64,000 nucleotides of DNA from Rhodococcus sp. IEGM 1381 (GCF_030056795.1 NZ_JASHKQ010000002.1:124001-188000), one strand, 5' to 3'. Positions 8,895-19,244 are shown, numbered from the stretch's first letter. Made by a program: numbers and translations. The notes: generated by a model not told the origin, from the letters alone.

Positions 8895-10276
8895 CCGAGC
8901 ACTTCGACATCGCGATCATCGGCTCCGGATCGGGAAACTCGATCGCCGATTCACGCTTCGACAACAAGAAGATCGCTCTGCTCGAGGAGAATTCCACGTT
9001 CGGTGGCACGTGCCTCAACGTCGGATGTATCCCCACCAAGATGTTCGTCTATGCAGCCGAAGTCGCTCGGACGGTACGAGACTCGGCGAAGTACGGAGTC
9101 GACGCCCACGTCGACGCGGTGCGCTGGCGCGACATCGTCGACCGCGTCTTCGGACGGATCGACCCCATCTCCGAGGGCGGTAAGCGATACCGCGCCGCGG
9201 GCAGCCCCAACGTCACATTGTTCGAGGGCCACGCGACGTTCGTCGGCCCCCGCACGATCGATACCGGTACCGGCACGGTCATCACTGCCGACCAGATCGT
9301 CATTGCGGCCGGATCACGTCCGACAGTGCCCCAGGCCATTGCCGATTCCGGTGTCCCCTATCACACCAACAGTGACGTGATGCGGCTGCCGGAGCTTCCC
9401 GAGCATCTGGTGATTCTCGGATCCGGTTACATCGCAGCAGAATTCGCGCATGTGTTCTCAGCCCTCGGTTCCAAGGTTTCGATCGTCGCCAGGAAAGACG
9501 GGCTGCTGCGCGCGCTCGACGCCGATATCTCCAAGCGATTCACCGAACTCGCACGCGCCAAGTGGGACGTCCATCTCGACGCCGGTGAGACCCGCGCTGT
9601 GACCGAGGGCACGCTGCACGGCGTCGAACTGGCTGACGGCACCAAGGTCCTGGGCGACGCGTTTCTCGTCGCCGTGGGCCGGGAACCGAACGGAGACAGG
9701 CTCGATCTGGGCACGGCAGGCATCGAGCTCGATGACGAAGGCCGCATCGTGGTGGACGAATTCGGCCGCACCACGGCCGAGGGAGTGTTCGCGCTCGGCG
9801 ACGTCTCGTCGCCGTACCAGCTCAAGCACGTGGCCAACCAGGAAGCTCGGGTCGTTCAGTACAACCTGCTGCAGGACGCGTGGAACGGCGACACCTCGGC
9901 ACTCCGCGAGAACGACCATCGGTTCGTTCCTGCGGCGGTGTTCACCGATCCGCAGATCGCCGAGGTGGGCATGACCGAAGAACAGGCCCGCGACGCGGGG
10001 TTGGACATCACGGTCAAAGTGCAGAACTACGGCGACGTCGCCTACGGCTGGGCGATGGAGGACAGCGAAGGTCTGTGCAAGATCATCGCCGAGAAGGGCA
10101 CCGGAAAGATCCTCGGAGCCCACATCATCGGCGCACAGGCCCCGACCCTGATCCAACCCCTCATCCAGGCCATGAGCTTCGGGTTGTCTGCCCAGGACAT
10201 GGCTCGGGGCCAGTACTGGATTCACCCAGGACTGCCCGAGGTTGTCGAGAACGCTCTGTTGGGGCTCGAACTGTAG
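8891..10276 (+). CDS. mtr: Mycothione reductase
   Basis: 461 residues of the class I pyridine nucleotide-disulfide oxidoreductase family. The N-terminus [15 protein letters not shown] is the FAD loop typical of Mtr, followed by the redox-active [13 protein letters not shown] (Cys41 and Cys46). A second Rossmann motif [12 protein letters not shown] binds NADPH. The C-terminal interface carries [13 protein letters not shown] with the active-site His-Glu pair. It reduces mycothiol disulfide and so maintains the main low-molecular-weight thiol of actinobacteria. It overlaps the upstream hydrolase by 4 nt. Confidence 0.95.
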   Translation: MTEHFDIAIIGSGSGNSIADSRFDNKKIALLEENSTFGGTCLNVGCIPTKMFVYAAEVARTVRDSAKYGVDAHVDAVRWRDIVDRVFGRIDPISEGGKRYRAAGSPNVTLFEGHATFVGPRTIDTGTGTVITADQIVIAAGSRPTVPQAIADSGVPYHTNSDVMRLPELPEHLVILGSGYIAAEFAHVFSALGSKVSIVARKDGLLRALDADISKRFTELARAKWDVHLDAGETRAVTEGTLHGVELADGTKVLGDAFLVAVGREPNGDRLDLGTAGIELDDEGRIVVDEFGRTTAEGVFALGDVSSPYQLKHVANQEARVVQYNLLQDAWNGDTSALRENDHRFVPAAVFTDPQIAEVGMTEEQARDAGLDITVKVQNYGDVAYGWAMEDSEGLCKIIAEKGTGKILGAHIIGAQAPTLIQPLIQAMSFGLSAQDMARGQYWIHPGLPEVVENALLGLEL

Positions 10277-10286
10277 TTTCGACCGT

Positions 10287-10853
10287 CTACCAGGGACTGG
10301 TACGGAGCACGATCTCTGTGGCCAGCGCCGCCGACGCGTCGGCGGGGATGTTGTCGACCCCGTCGAGCTGGACAACCCGAAAATCCGAGTAGACGAACCG
10401 GCCGCTGGCATCCGCGGCTGCCCGGCCGAGTGAATTGCCGACGACCAGCGTCGTCGGCAATTCGACGGGCGGGCAGTCGGCGGCCCGCACCGTGCCTTGC
10501 TCGTCGGCGACCGCCGGGTGGCAGCGGTTCACAGCGATCAGGCTGGCGAACCGTCCGAAGGTTTTCGCTGCCAGCATCCATGCAGGTTCTGCACCCGCGC
10601 CGCTGCCGACGAGGTGTACCCACGACAGCTTCAGCTCGTCGAGAACAGCCAGGATGGCCTCGTCGCTCACACCGTCGATGCTTTCCAGCGCAACGGTTTT
10701 CAGGTCCGAATTGTGCAGCCGCTCACTGACGGCGTCGTACACATCCACCGAATCGCCTGCATCGGGAAGCAACAGAACGGCGTGCCGACTGTCGGGGCCC
10801 GCAACTCGCACCGAACATTGCCCGCCCGCAGCACTCACATGCGTGAACTCCAT
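10287..10853 (-). CDS. Alpha/beta-hydrolase-fold protein of unknown function, possibly catalytically inactive
   Basis: 188 residues, starting at the ATG at 10853. It looks like the core of an alpha/beta hydrolase: VLLLPDAGDSVDVYD near residue 26 resembles the oxyanion strand, and VHLVGSGAGAEPAW around Ser84 sits where the nucleophile elbow should be, but the usual GxSxG is replaced by V-G-S-G-A. The region expected to hold the catalytic His ends in a short tail (LRTSPW) without one. It is convergent with mtr, 10 nt apart, and divergent from the GntR regulator. I do not recognise a specific function. Confidence 0.6.
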   Translation of the reverse strand: MEFTHVSAAGGQCSVRVAGPDSRHAVLLLPDAGDSVDVYDAVSERLHNSDLKTVALESIDGVSDEAILAVLDELKLSWVHLVGSGAGAEPAWMLAAKTFGRFASLIAVNRCHPAVADEQGTVRAADCPPVELPTTLVVGNSLGRAAADASGRFVYSDFRVVQLDGVDNIPADASAALATEIVLRTSPW

Positions 10854-10873
10854 GACGACGACGGTACTGCCTC

Positions 10874-10902
10874 TTGCGCAAGTACCGCATCGGTCCTATG
10901 GT
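10874..10902 (+). promoter_or_regulatory. Candidate SigA-type promoter of the GntR-ABC operon
   Basis: A TTGCGC hexamer at 10874-10879 and a TATGGT hexamer at 10897-10902 are separated by 17 bp. A transcript would start about 7 nt later, inside the dyad at 10900-10923, which suggests autorepression. Confidence 0.45.
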
Positions 10903-10923
10903 TAGTTACATGAGTAATGAACC
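10900..10923. promoter_or_regulatory. Candidate YtrA-type GntR operator
   Basis: GGTTAGTTAC and GTAATGAACC are arms of an imperfect inverted repeat (8 of 10 positions match) around ATGA. It overlaps the predicted -10 element and lies 40 nt before the regulator start. YtrA-subfamily regulators typically bind such dyads and repress their own operon. Confidence 0.5.
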
Positions 10924-10962
10924 AGTGAGGCAAGCAACCTCCGTGGACAGTCGGCGGTTCTG

Positions 10963-11322
10963 ATGGACGAGGGCAGGCCGATCTTCTTGCAGATCGCCGA
11001 GCTCGTCGAGAACTCCATCATCGACGGCTCGTTGGCCGAGGAGGAGCAGGTCCCTTCGACGAACGAGCTCGCCGCGTTCCATCGAATCAATCCGGCAACC
11101 GCGGGCAAAGGGCTCGCCAAACTCGTCGCCGATGGCGTCGTCTACAAGAAGCGAGGAATCGGCATGTTCGTCACCTCAGGGGCTCGGGACGCTCTCCGAT
11201 TCCGCCGCCGCGACCTCTTCGCCCGTCAGTACATCGATCCGTTGGTCACCGAGGCACGCAAGCTCGGCATGACCGTCGACGAACTCAAGACCATGCTCGA
11301 CAACTGGGAGGCAGCACGATGA
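10963..11322 (+). CDS. GntR-family regulator, YtrA subfamily
   Basis: 119 residues: a winged-helix DNA-binding domain (ELVENSIIDGSL, then QVPSTNELAAFHRINPATAGKG) followed by a short two-helix tail. There is no large effector domain, which marks the YtrA subfamily. The ATG at 10963 begins MDEGRPIFLQIAELV, the classic YtrA N-terminus. The stop overlaps the ATP-binding gene start by 4 nt. Members usually repress the adjacent ABC transporter, with release by cell-envelope stress, for example peptide antibiotics; that last point is family knowledge, not seen here. Confidence 0.92.
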   Translation: MDEGRPIFLQIAELVENSIIDGSLAEEEQVPSTNELAAFHRINPATAGKGLAKLVADGVVYKKRGIGMFVTSGARDALRFRRRDLFARQYIDPLVTEARKLGMTVDELKTMLDNWEAAR

Positions 11323-12242
11323 GCGTCCACACTCTCGGCTCGATCGGCGAACCCGGCACCATCGCCGCGTCGGCCACTCACCTGACCAAGAAGTTCGGCA
11401 CGTTCACCGCTGTCGACGATGTCAGTTTCGAGATCGAGCAGAACAAGATCTACGGCTTTCTGGGCCGAAACGGCGCAGGCAAGACCACCGTCATGCAGAT
11501 GATGACCGCGCAGATGCGTCAGAGCGCCGGCGAGGTTTCGGTGTTCGATCAGCACCCGTGGGAGAACGCACAAGCACTGAGCAACGTGTGCTTCGTCAAG
11601 GAGAGCCAGAAGTATCCCGACGACCTGAAGATCAAGCACGCCATCTCGCATGCAGCACACATTCTCCCCCAGTGGGACAACGACTTCGCCGTCGAACTAC
11701 TTCGAGATTTCGATCTCCCCACCGGACGCAAGATCAAGAAACTGTCCCGAGGAATGACGTCGGCGCTCGGCATCGTCATCGGACTCGCATCGCGCGCGCC
11801 GCTGACATTCTTCGACGAGCCCTATCTCGGCCTCGATGCGGTCTCGCGACACCTGTTCTACGACAGATTGCTGGCCGACTACGCCGAGCACCCCAGGACC
11901 GTCGTTCTGTCCACTCACCTCATCGACGAGGTCAGCGATCTGATCGAACACGTGATCCTCATCGACAAGGGAAAGATTCTGCTCGACGCCGACTCGGACG
12001 ATCTACGCGAGAGCGCCTTCGAGATCACCGGACCGACCCGCGCCGTCGACTCGTTCGCCTCGGGCCATCGAACCCTGCATCGCACAGCACTCGGCGCGAG
12101 CGCTCGGGCCACGATCGACGGCCGACTGACCGACCGGCAGAAATCCGACGGAGCAGCAGCCGGTCTTACCATCGAAGCGGTTCCGTTGCAGCAGTTGATC
12201 ATCGAACGCACCACCGTCGAAGCGCAGGAGAAAGTGTCATGA
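11319..12242 (+). CDS. ABC transporter ATP-binding protein, YtrB-like
   Basis: 307 residues. Walker A is GRNGAGKTT (about residues 50-58), the signature is LSRGM in place of LSGGQ, Walker B is TFFDEPYLGLD, and the switch is STHLIDE. The C-terminal 90 residues are an accessory domain common to drug or antibiotic exporters. It overlaps the regulator by 4 nt and the permease by 4 nt. Together with a single permease it would form an exporter or an envelope-stress module. Confidence 0.92.
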   Translation: MSVHTLGSIGEPGTIAASATHLTKKFGTFTAVDDVSFEIEQNKIYGFLGRNGAGKTTVMQMMTAQMRQSAGEVSVFDQHPWENAQALSNVCFVKESQKYPDDLKIKHAISHAAHILPQWDNDFAVELLRDFDLPTGRKIKKLSRGMTSALGIVIGLASRAPLTFFDEPYLGLDAVSRHLFYDRLLADYAEHPRTVVLSTHLIDEVSDLIEHVILIDKGKILLDADSDDLRESAFEITGPTRAVDSFASGHRTLHRTALGASARATIDGRLTDRQKSDGAAAGLTIEAVPLQQLIIERTTVEAQEKVS

Positions 12243-12934
12243 AACGAATATTGAATGTCGCTCGAATCCACAACACTTCCTGGGCAACGACATTCGCGTG
12301 GCCGCTGGGCATTCTCACCATCGTTTTCGTCATCACCTACGGCCTTTTCTCCGTCATTCCGGACACGGATGCAGAGTCGAACTTCACCGGCGGAGTTTTC
12401 GCGGTGTACGGCTTCGCGCTCGCGTTCTACCTCACCGCCATCACCCAGGTCTTTCCCTACGCGCTGGGCTTGAGCATCACACGGCGTGAATTCCTCACGG
12501 CAACAGCACTGGTTGGCGTCACACAATCCGTCGCGATCGGCACGATCGTCTACGTGATGTCGGTCATCGAGGCCGCCACTGGTGGATTCGGCGAGAAGAT
12601 CCGAATGTTTGGAATCGCTCGATTTGCCACTGACAATCCTGTACTCCAGTGGGCAGCCCTCGTGACCGGAATGCTGGTGATGGGCGGCATCGGCGCATTC
12701 ATCGGCGTCGTCTATCGGCGGTACCGTGTCAACGGACTGTTCACCCTCGGACTCGGAGTACTCGTACTCTTCGGCGGCGGCTCGATTCTCGTGACCTGGC
12801 AGCGATGGTGGCCGAACATCGGCAGCTTCTTCACCGACACCCCACGGATTCTTCTGCTGGTGGTCGTTCCGTTGATCATCACCGCCGTGCTGTCCGTGGC
12901 CAGCTGGTTGGGTCTGCTCAAAGCAACTGCGTGA
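12239..12934 (+). CDS. ABC transporter permease subunit
   Basis: 231 residues with about six hydrophobic spans: [85 protein letters not shown] and a last one near the C-terminus. Start ATG at 12239 overlaps the ATPase stop. It has no recognisable substrate motif. The gene ends inside the 3' end of the convergent cobQ, with a 17-nt overlap. Confidence 0.85.
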   Translation: MKRILNVARIHNTSWATTFAWPLGILTIVFVITYGLFSVIPDTDAESNFTGGVFAVYGFALAFYLTAITQVFPYALGLSITRREFLTATALVGVTQSVAIGTIVYVMSVIEAATGGFGEKIRMFGIARFATDNPVLQWAALVTGMLVMGGIGAFIGVVYRRYRVNGLFTLGLGVLVLFGGGSILVTWQRWWPNIGSFFTDTPRILLLVVVPLIITAVLSVASWLGLLKATA

Positions 12935-14453
12935 GAATCGTTTCGATGTCGGGATCGACGCCGTGCTCGATGAGATCGAGTACGGCGTCGACGTCGAGGT
13001 TGTCTTCCACCAGATCGGCCAGCAGGTCCAACTGCTGCTCCCGCAGTGCCGCAACCGACGTAGCGGGGGCCACCACGAAGCCTGCACGGCCCGATTTCGC
13101 CGCCACCCAGGCAAGGAACGACCGTCTGAAATCGTCGGACTCGAGAAGGCCGTGCCAGTGAGTTCCGACGACGCTGCCACGCACACTGCCCTCGCGAACG
13201 CCCGACGCCGCAGTCAACAATGCATCGTCCCCGCTACGAACAACCCGTCCGTGATGAATCTCGTACCCGGACAAGGAATGTGCGCCGAACCGCTCTGCCC
13301 GACCCGACACCTGCGCGAGTACTTTATCGGCTGCGAACTCGATATCGAGATCGAGCATACCGAGCCCCTCGACCACACCGACACCCGACTCCACCGCGTC
13401 CGAGATGGTTCGGCCGAGCATCTGGTAGCCGCCGCAGATACCCAGAACCGGCCGACCCGCGGCGGCGCGCTCGGAAATGGCACGAGCAAGACCGTTGCGC
13501 CGCAACCACTCCAGATCCGACACCGTGGACTTGCTGCCGGGGACGACCACCAAGTCCGCGTCGTCGAGCCGAGAGGGCTCGGTGACCCAGTGCACCGACA
13601 CTCCCGGCTCGCACGCCAGCGCCTCGACATCGGTCGTGTTGGAGATTCTCGGCAAACGCACCGCCGCAACACGTAGCCACTGGGATCCGACGGGAGGACG
13701 TGGCCTGCCCACCGGAGCATCGGCAACTGTTCCGAGGGAATCCTCCGCGTCCATCCACAATCCGTCCGCGAACGGAACGACTCCGTACGTCGGCCGGCCG
13801 GTCAGGGCGCGCAACTGGTCGAGACCAGGTACCAACAGCGCCGGATCGCCTCGAAACTTGTTGATCACGAACCCGGCGACGAGCGCCTGATCTTCCGGAG
13901 ACAACACGGCAACGGTGCCGAACAGGTGGGCGAGCACTCCCCCGCGGTCGATGTCGCCCACCACGATCACCGGCAGAGCAGCCGCAGTCGCCAGTCCCAT
14001 ATTGGCCAAATCTGTCGCGCGCAGATTGATCTCGGCGGGCGAACCCGCTCCCTCGCAGATCACCACGTCGAATTCCGCACGCAGAGAGGCCAACTCGTCG
14101 GCCACGACCGCCCGCAGAGCTGTCCGATGCTCGATGTAGTTGCTCGCACTCACCTGCGCCACCGCGCGCCCGCGCACCACCAACTGCGAGGTCCGGTCAC
14201 TTCCGGGTTTGAGCAGCACCGGATTGAAGCGGACACTCGGCTCGAGGCCGCAGGCCGCCGCCTGCATCGCCTGCGCCCTCCCGATCTCACCGCCGTCGAG
14301 CGTGACCACAGAATTGTTGGACATGTTCTGCGCCTTGAACGGAGCCACCCGAACGCCCCGTCTCGCCAACATGCGACACAGACCGGCAACCAACACACTC
14401 TTACCCGCATCCGACGTCGTCCCCGCAACCAGCAGGGCACCTTTCAGACTCAC
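12918..14453 (-). CDS. cobQ: Cobyric acid synthase
   Basis: 511 residues, a typical CobQ/CbiP. The N-terminal ATPase part starts [19 protein letters not shown] with a deviant P-loop, and continues with [12 protein letters not shown], a CobQ hallmark. The C-terminal class I amidotransferase domain carries the nucleophile segment [10 protein letters not shown] and the late [11 protein letters not shown]is region. It amidates the b, d, e and g side chains of adenosylcobyrinic acid a,c-diamide. It is detached from the cob operon at 1046-5600 and follows map; no second riboswitch is visible upstream. Confidence 0.95.
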   Translation of the reverse strand: MSLKGALLVAGTTSDAGKSVLVAGLCRMLARRGVRVAPFKAQNMSNNSVVTLDGGEIGRAQAMQAAACGLEPSVRFNPVLLKPGSDRTSQLVVRGRAVAQVSASNYIEHRTALRAVVADELASLRAEFDVVICEGAGSPAEINLRATDLANMGLATAAALPVIVVGDIDRGGVLAHLFGTVAVLSPEDQALVAGFVINKFRGDPALLVPGLDQLRALTGRPTYGVVPFADGLWMDAEDSLGTVADAPVGRPRPPVGSQWLRVAAVRLPRISNTTDVEALACEPGVSVHWVTEPSRLDDADLVVVPGSKSTVSDLEWLRRNGLARAISERAAAGRPVLGICGGYQMLGRTISDAVESGVGVVEGLGMLDLDIEFAADKVLAQVSGRAERFGAHSLSGYEIHHGRVVRSGDDALLTAASGVREGSVRGSVVGTHWHGLLESDDFRRSFLAWVAAKSGRAGFVVAPATSVAALREQQLDLLADLVEDNLDVDAVLDLIEHGVDPDIETILTQLL

Positions 14454-14487
14454 GGCATTGTTTTTCTATTCACTCCGCAGGCTCCGC

Positions 14488-15363
14488 TCACGGCAGGGTC
14501 AGAATCTCGCTGCCCGTCTCGGTCACCACAAGGGTGTGCTCGAACTGCGCGGTCCACTTCTTGTCGTGCGTGACCACCGTCCAGCCGTCGTCCCACATCT
14601 CGGCGTTGATCGTGCCCAGGTTGATCATCGGCTCGATCGTGAAGGTCATTCCCGGCTCGATGACGGTGTCCACAGACGGCTGGTCGTAGTGCAGAACGAC
14701 GAGACCGTTGTGGAAGGTGGTACCGATGCCGTGTCCGGTGAAATCCTCGACCACTCCGTACCCGAACCGATGCGCATACGACTCGATGACCCGGCCCACA
14801 ACGTTGAGGGCGCGACCCGGCTTGACGGCCTTGATGGCCCTCATAGTGGCCTCGTCCGTGCGCTCGACGAGCAGGCGGGCTTCCTCGGAGACGTTGCCGG
14901 CCAGGAAGGTTGCGTTGGTATCGCCGTGAACACCGTCGATGAATGCGGTGACGTCGATGTTGACGATGTCGCCGTCCTGAATCACCGTCGAATCGGGAAT
15001 GCCGTGACAGATGACCTCGTTGAGCGAGGTGCAGCAGGACTTGGGAAAACCCTTGTACCCCAAGGTGGACGGGTACGCGCCGTGATCGATCATGTACTCG
15101 TGAGCGATCCGGTCGAGCTCGTCGGTCGTTACTCCCGGTGCCACCGCCCTGCCCGCTTCCTGGAGAGCCCTGGCTGCGATCGTGGACGCCACCCGCATCT
15201 TCTCGATGACCTCGGGAGTCTGCACCCACGGTTCGCTGCCTTCGGCGACGGTCGACTTCCACGCGTACTCGGGCCGCTCGATCGAGGTGGGCACCGCAAG
15301 GACGGGCGATACGACGCCTGGTACGAGTGGCTGACGGGGCTTGCTCTCGGCGGTCACAGACAT
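14488..15363 (-). CDS. map: Methionine aminopeptidase type I with N-terminal extension
   Basis: 291 residues from the ATG at 15363. The metal-dependent pita-bread core contains [17 protein letters not shown] and [10 protein letters not shown] (His ligand) and ends with [10 protein letters not shown] and the late [11 protein letters not shown], giving the D-D-H-E-E metal set. About 40 extra N-terminal residues with a [11 protein letters not shown] proline motif resemble the type Ic enzymes of mycobacteria (MapB). It removes the initiator Met from nascent proteins. It lies between the PBP gene and cobQ on the minus strand, but a plus-strand regulator at 15502 separates it from the PBP. Confidence 0.94.
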   Translation of the reverse strand: MSVTAESKPRQPLVPGVVSPVLAVPTSIERPEYAWKSTVAEGSEPWVQTPEVIEKMRVASTIAARALQEAGRAVAPGVTTDELDRIAHEYMIDHGAYPSTLGYKGFPKSCCTSLNEVICHGIPDSTVIQDGDIVNIDVTAFIDGVHGDTNATFLAGNVSEEARLLVERTDEATMRAIKAVKPGRALNVVGRVIESYAHRFGYGVVEDFTGHGIGTTFHNGLVVLHYDQPSVDTVIEPGMTFTIEPMINLGTINAEMWDDGWTVVTHDKKWTAQFEHTLVVTETGSEILTLP

Positions 15364-15501
15364 GGGTCCCAGAGTAGTCGGCCTCGTACCGGCACTCCGC
15401 TCAGCGCACGGATGCCCGGGCAATCGAATCATCGTTCCGACAGGCGGATATGATCTGGGTCACGTTCGCCGCTGATTGCCGACTCGAGGAAGGGAAGCAC
15501 C

Positions 15502-16389
15502 GTGGTCCACTCGAATCTGCTCCGCCCTCGTGACGGCGACGCCCTGCGGGCAGAACTACGCCAGGTGGCGGCAACATCGGATGTGCCCGTCGTGTTCGGC
15601 GGCGAAGTCTCTTCGGAGACTCTGTATCTGAGCGAGTTCCAGGGCACCCGCACCCGCGGCCTCGACGGACTCGCCATCCCACCTCGGTCTGGTCTCGGTG
15701 GACGCGTCATGGAGCAACGCAGACCGGCAGCCGTGAGCGATTACGGATCGTCCATGTCGATCACCCATCACTTCGATCGACCGGTGCTGGGAGAAGGCCT
15801 CAAGTCGATCCTCGCGATGCCCGTGGTGGTGGCGGGAGTCGCTCGCATAGTGATGTATGCCGCGGTACGCGAGCGCGGTCCGCTGGGCGATCGCGTCGGC
15901 GACATCATGACGGCAGCCGCGCGACGCCTCGGGCAGGAGATCGCCGTTCGCGACGAGGTCGACCGCAGGGTTCGTCTACTGGCGACCACCCGTTCGATTC
16001 TCGATTCGGATCTCTCGCGGGCGGCCGAACTGCGCAGCGTTCACGAGGAGCTGGCCGATCTCGCTCGCTCCGTGGGTGATGAGAAGATCCGGCGCAGACT
16101 CGATCTGGTCACTGCCCGCATCGCAGCGACCCTCGGCCAGGGAGCGTCGTCCGCCGAGGTGCACCTGGACGGCACCGTACCGCAGTCGACACTGCTGTTG
16201 ACGCCGCGTGAAATCGACGTCATCTCGCAGGTTGCGTTGGGCTGCACCAACATCGAGGTTGCGCAGCGCCTGTCGATCGGTGCCGAAACGGTCAAGTCGT
16301 ACATGCGAAGCGTGATGCGAAAAACCGAGTCGCACACCCGATACGAAGCCGTGGTGGCGTGCCGTCGGCTGGGCATCGTGACGGCCTGA
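15502..16389 (+). CDS. GAF-domain LuxR-type transcriptional regulator
   Basis: 295 residues. The first 160 residues form a GAF-like sensor domain (GLGGRVMEQRRPAAVSDYGSS, then GLKSILAMPVVVAGVARIVMYAA). A short helical linker follows, and the last 65 residues are a LuxR/GerE helix-turn-helix (LTPREIDVISQVALGCTN, IEVAQRLSIGAETVKSYM). The GTG at 15502 has AGGAAGGGAAG just upstream. GAF-LuxR proteins often control aromatic or fatty acid catabolism in Rhodococcus. Here it stands alone between core genes, so the target cannot be inferred. Confidence 0.88.
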   Translation: MVHSNLLRPRDGDALRAELRQVAATSDVPVVFGGEVSSETLYLSEFQGTRTRGLDGLAIPPRSGLGGRVMEQRRPAAVSDYGSSMSITHHFDRPVLGEGLKSILAMPVVVAGVARIVMYAAVRERGPLGDRVGDIMTAAARRLGQEIAVRDEVDRRVRLLATTRSILDSDLSRAAELRSVHEELADLARSVGDEKIRRRLDLVTARIAATLGQGASSAEVHLDGTVPQSTLLLTPREIDVISQVALGCTNIEVAQRLSIGAETVKSYMRSVMRKTESHTRYEAVVACRRLGIVTA

Positions 16390-16410
16390 TCCGCCGCACC
16401 CGCTCGTCGC

Positions 16411-18201
16411 TCAGTACCCCGGCGGCAGCTGCTCGAACATCTCCCGGGTCACCGCGACAGCGTTGTCCGAGCTGCCCCCGCGCACCACGAGCGTGGCAAA
16501 CGCAATGTCGCCTCGATAGCCGACGAACCACGAGTGCGAGCCGCCGTCGACCTCGGCCTCACCGGTCTTTCCATAGACCTCACCCTGATCTGCGATGCGC
16601 TCGGCCGTACCGCTGGTGACCACCGATCGCATCATTCCACGTAGCCCGTCGACCATCGCCGGTTCGATCGGCGGGTGATCGCCGGTGATCACCGTGTCGC
16701 GTCCCACCAACAGGTTCGGCACCGGAGTCGAACCGTGGGCCACCGTCGCCGCAGCCAAGGCCATGCCGAAGGTAGAGACGACCACCTTGCCCTGACCGAA
16801 GCCGTCCTCGGTGCGTTGGACGAGCTCGTCCGCCGGGGGCACCGAACCCGAGTCGGTCGGCAGCCCGACGACGTCGTAATCCGGGCCGACGCCGAACTGA
16901 GATGCCGCGACGGTCAACGCGTTGGGCGACATCTCACTCGCCAGCTTCGCGAACGAGGTATTGCACGATCGAGTGAACGCGGTACTCATCGTCACGTCGC
17001 CGAGCGCGAACTCGTTGTAGTTGGGCACACTGCGCTCACCGATCTCGATGCGACCCGGACACGGAACGGTACTGCCCGGGGTCGCCAGTCCGCTCGAAAT
17101 GGCCGCGCCGGCGGTGATGATCTTGAACGTCGATCCGGGCGGGTAGAGACCGGCGGACGCCACCGGTCCGTCCCGATCGGCGGCCGGGTTCTGCGCCACC
17201 GCGAGGATCGCACCCGTCGACGGTTGGATGACCACCGTCATCGCCTGTTCGGTACGCGCGTTCACCGCTCGCTGCGCCGCGACCTGAATATTGCGATCGA
17301 GACTGATCGAGAACGACGGAGCAGGCTGCGGCGGAGTGTCGGTCAGGACATCGACGTCGACGCCGTTGCGGTTGCTGGTCACCACACTCCAGCCCGCCTG
17401 ACCGTCGACCTCGTCGATGACGGCCTTCTTGACCTGACCGACCAGATCCGGCGCGAATGTGGGATCGGTCGACACCAGATCCGACTCGTCGGACGCCGTG
17501 ACACCGGGAATCTCGGTGAGCGCTGCCGAGATGGGCTGAAAGTCGCTCTCACGCAGCAGCGCCACCGGATATTCGCCGTCGACCGAGGTGGCCGACTCGA
17601 CGATGGACTGGGCCGTGATCGACGCGTCGAACGGGGTCAACAAAGTCGACAACGCAGTCGCTGATGCCACCACATTGTTCGCATTCGCTGCGTCGAACTT
17701 GATTCGATGCACGACACCGGGCACCAACACGTCGGTCCCGGAACGCTCGTTGACGCGGGCCCTCGGGGCTGCCGTCGAGCGCAGCGACATGGTTTGGGTG
17801 TCGCCGAGCTTGGGATGGATGTCCGACGCCGTCCAGCGCACCACCCAGTCGCCCTCGCTGCGCCCCATGTTCAGCTGACCGTCGTAGGTCCACACCCGAT
17901 CCTTCGGCAGCTGCCATGTGTACGTGTACCCGACCGTGGCGGTGTCTCCGTCGACCTTCACCGACGTCGTCTGGGCGTCCAGGGACTGGGCCTGCAGATT
18001 GGTCCACGCCTCGGTCAGTGCGGTGGTGGCGGCATCGGGCTTGTCGGTGTCCGCAGCGGCGGCTGCGATGTCATTGGACTCGAAGGCGGCAAGAAAAGCC
18101 TGGGCCGCGGGCTCCGGGCCGTCGGGCTTGGGGGTACACCCGGTGAGCAAGGCAGCAACCACGGCTCCGATCGCAAGCACCACGCCGACTCGATACCGCA
18201 T
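16411..18201 (-). CDS. Penicillin-binding lipoprotein with NTF2-like domain (Rv2864c type)
   Basis: 596 residues from the ATG at 18201. A lipoprotein signal (MRYRVGVVLAIG, lipobox LLTGC) precedes an NTF2-like MecA_N domain, a dimerisation segment and a class B transpeptidase domain with SxxK at PPGSTFKI, SCN at FTRSCNTSF and KTG at EVYGKTGEAE. It should cross-link peptidoglycan outside the membrane. An in-frame ATG at 18225 (start MRSRCATEM) with GGGG upstream is an alternative start that keeps the signal peptide. It lies upstream of the map/cobQ genes. Confidence 0.92.
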   Translation of the reverse strand: MRYRVGVVLAIGAVVAALLTGCTPKPDGPEPAAQAFLAAFESNDIAAAAADTDKPDAATTALTEAWTNLQAQSLDAQTTSVKVDGDTATVGYTYTWQLPKDRVWTYDGQLNMGRSEGDWVVRWTASDIHPKLGDTQTMSLRSTAAPRARVNERSGTDVLVPGVVHRIKFDAANANNVVASATALSTLLTPFDASITAQSIVESATSVDGEYPVALLRESDFQPISAALTEIPGVTASDESDLVSTDPTFAPDLVGQVKKAVIDEVDGQAGWSVVTSNRNGVDVDVLTDTPPQPAPSFSISLDRNIQVAAQRAVNARTEQAMTVVIQPSTGAILAVAQNPAADRDGPVASAGLYPPGSTFKIITAGAAISSGLATPGSTVPCPGRIEIGERSVPNYNEFALGDVTMSTAFTRSCNTSFAKLASEMSPNALTVAASQFGVGPDYDVVGLPTDSGSVPPADELVQRTEDGFGQGKVVVSTFGMALAAATVAHGSTPVPNLLVGRDTVITGDHPPIEPAMVDGLRGMMRSVVTSGTAERIADQGEVYGKTGEAEVDGGSHSWFVGYRGDIAFATLVVRGGSSDNAVAVTREMFEQLPPGY

Positions 18202-18287
18202 CTCGGTTGCACAACGTGATCTCATTGCGCCCCATCGTAATAGGGCGCACCGCTTACCGTTGGCAGCGAAACGCGGTTCGCGACAAG

Positions 18288-19124
18288 CTAATCGAGCAAT
18301 ACCGTGGTGAAGGTTGCCACCTGAGTCAGGCCGATTTTCGCGTACGCCCGCCGGGCGACGTAGTTGAAGCTGTTGACGTACAGGCTGGCGGTGCGGCCCT
18401 GACGAACTACCGAGTCGACCACTGCCGCGGTACCGGACGCGCCGAGACCGTGTCCACGCCGGTCGGGGTGAACCCACACTCCCTGAATCTGGCCCACCGT
18501 CGCCGACTGCGATCCGATTTCGGCCTTGAACACCACTCGGCCGTCTTCGAATCGAGCCCAGGCCCGCTGCGCCGCAATGAGACTCGAGATCCGGCGTCTG
18601 TATCCACGGCCGCCGTCGTTCTGCCGGGGGTCGACTCCGACTTCCTCGATGAACATGGCCACGGCCGCAGTGAGATACACGTCCAGCTCGTCGGGTCGAA
18701 CGAGACGGACCTGAGGATCAGGTGGCAAAGACGAACGCACCGACGTGGCCAGTAGTGGTTGCTCACCGCGGACCTCCCGGGCTGGGCCCCAGTCGGTCTC
18801 GAGCATCTCCCACAGTGGAAGTGTCAGTTCGGCCCGACCGACCAGCGAGGAACACAATCGGGGGCCGCGGCACGCGCGGTCTGCGAACGACCGGAGGTCG
18901 TCGCCCGATCCGAGCAGTGGGACGAGGTTCGCTCCGTAGAAGCACAAAGATTCGTCCGGGCCGCCCCTGCTCCACATCTCACCGTGAAACGACCTCGGAT
19001 CCAGTCCGGATTCTTGTACCCTGGCCGCGACCATGCAGGTCGCGACCGGGTCGGCGTCGAGCACCCGCAGCACGTGTGCGGTGTCTCGATTACCGAGAGG
19101 CTTCGCACCGAGGAGCTTGAGCAC
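18288..19124 (-). CDS. DUF4081 GNAT family N-acetyltransferase (Rv2867c type)
   Basis: 278 residues from a GTG at 19124 with a strong AGGAGG ribosome-binding site. The N-terminal DUF4081 region (VLRVLDADPVATCMVAARV) precedes a GNAT domain with GVWVHPDRRGHGLGASGTAAV as acetyl-CoA motif and LYVNSFNYVARRAY near the end. The family is found next to ispG/dxr in mycobacteria; its substrate is unknown to me. It follows ispG on the minus strand by 120 nt. Confidence 0.9.
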   Translation of the reverse strand: MLKLLGAKPLGNRDTAHVLRVLDADPVATCMVAARVQESGLDPRSFHGEMWSRGGPDESLCFYGANLVPLLGSGDDLRSFADRACRGPRLCSSLVGRAELTLPLWEMLETDWGPAREVRGEQPLLATSVRSSLPPDPQVRLVRPDELDVYLTAAVAMFIEEVGVDPRQNDGGRGYRRRISSLIAAQRAWARFEDGRVVFKAEIGSQSATVGQIQGVWVHPDRRGHGLGASGTAAVVDSVVRQGRTASLYVNSFNYVARRAYAKIGLTQVATFTTVLLD

Positions 19125-19244
19125 CTACCGACCTCCTGACCCACCTACCGCGTACACATCGACCGAGCGTGCACCGAATCATTCCAGAGAACGTGTTCCC
19201 CCGGTGGCAGTGCGACAAACCGGATGATGACCGGTTCATCCTGC

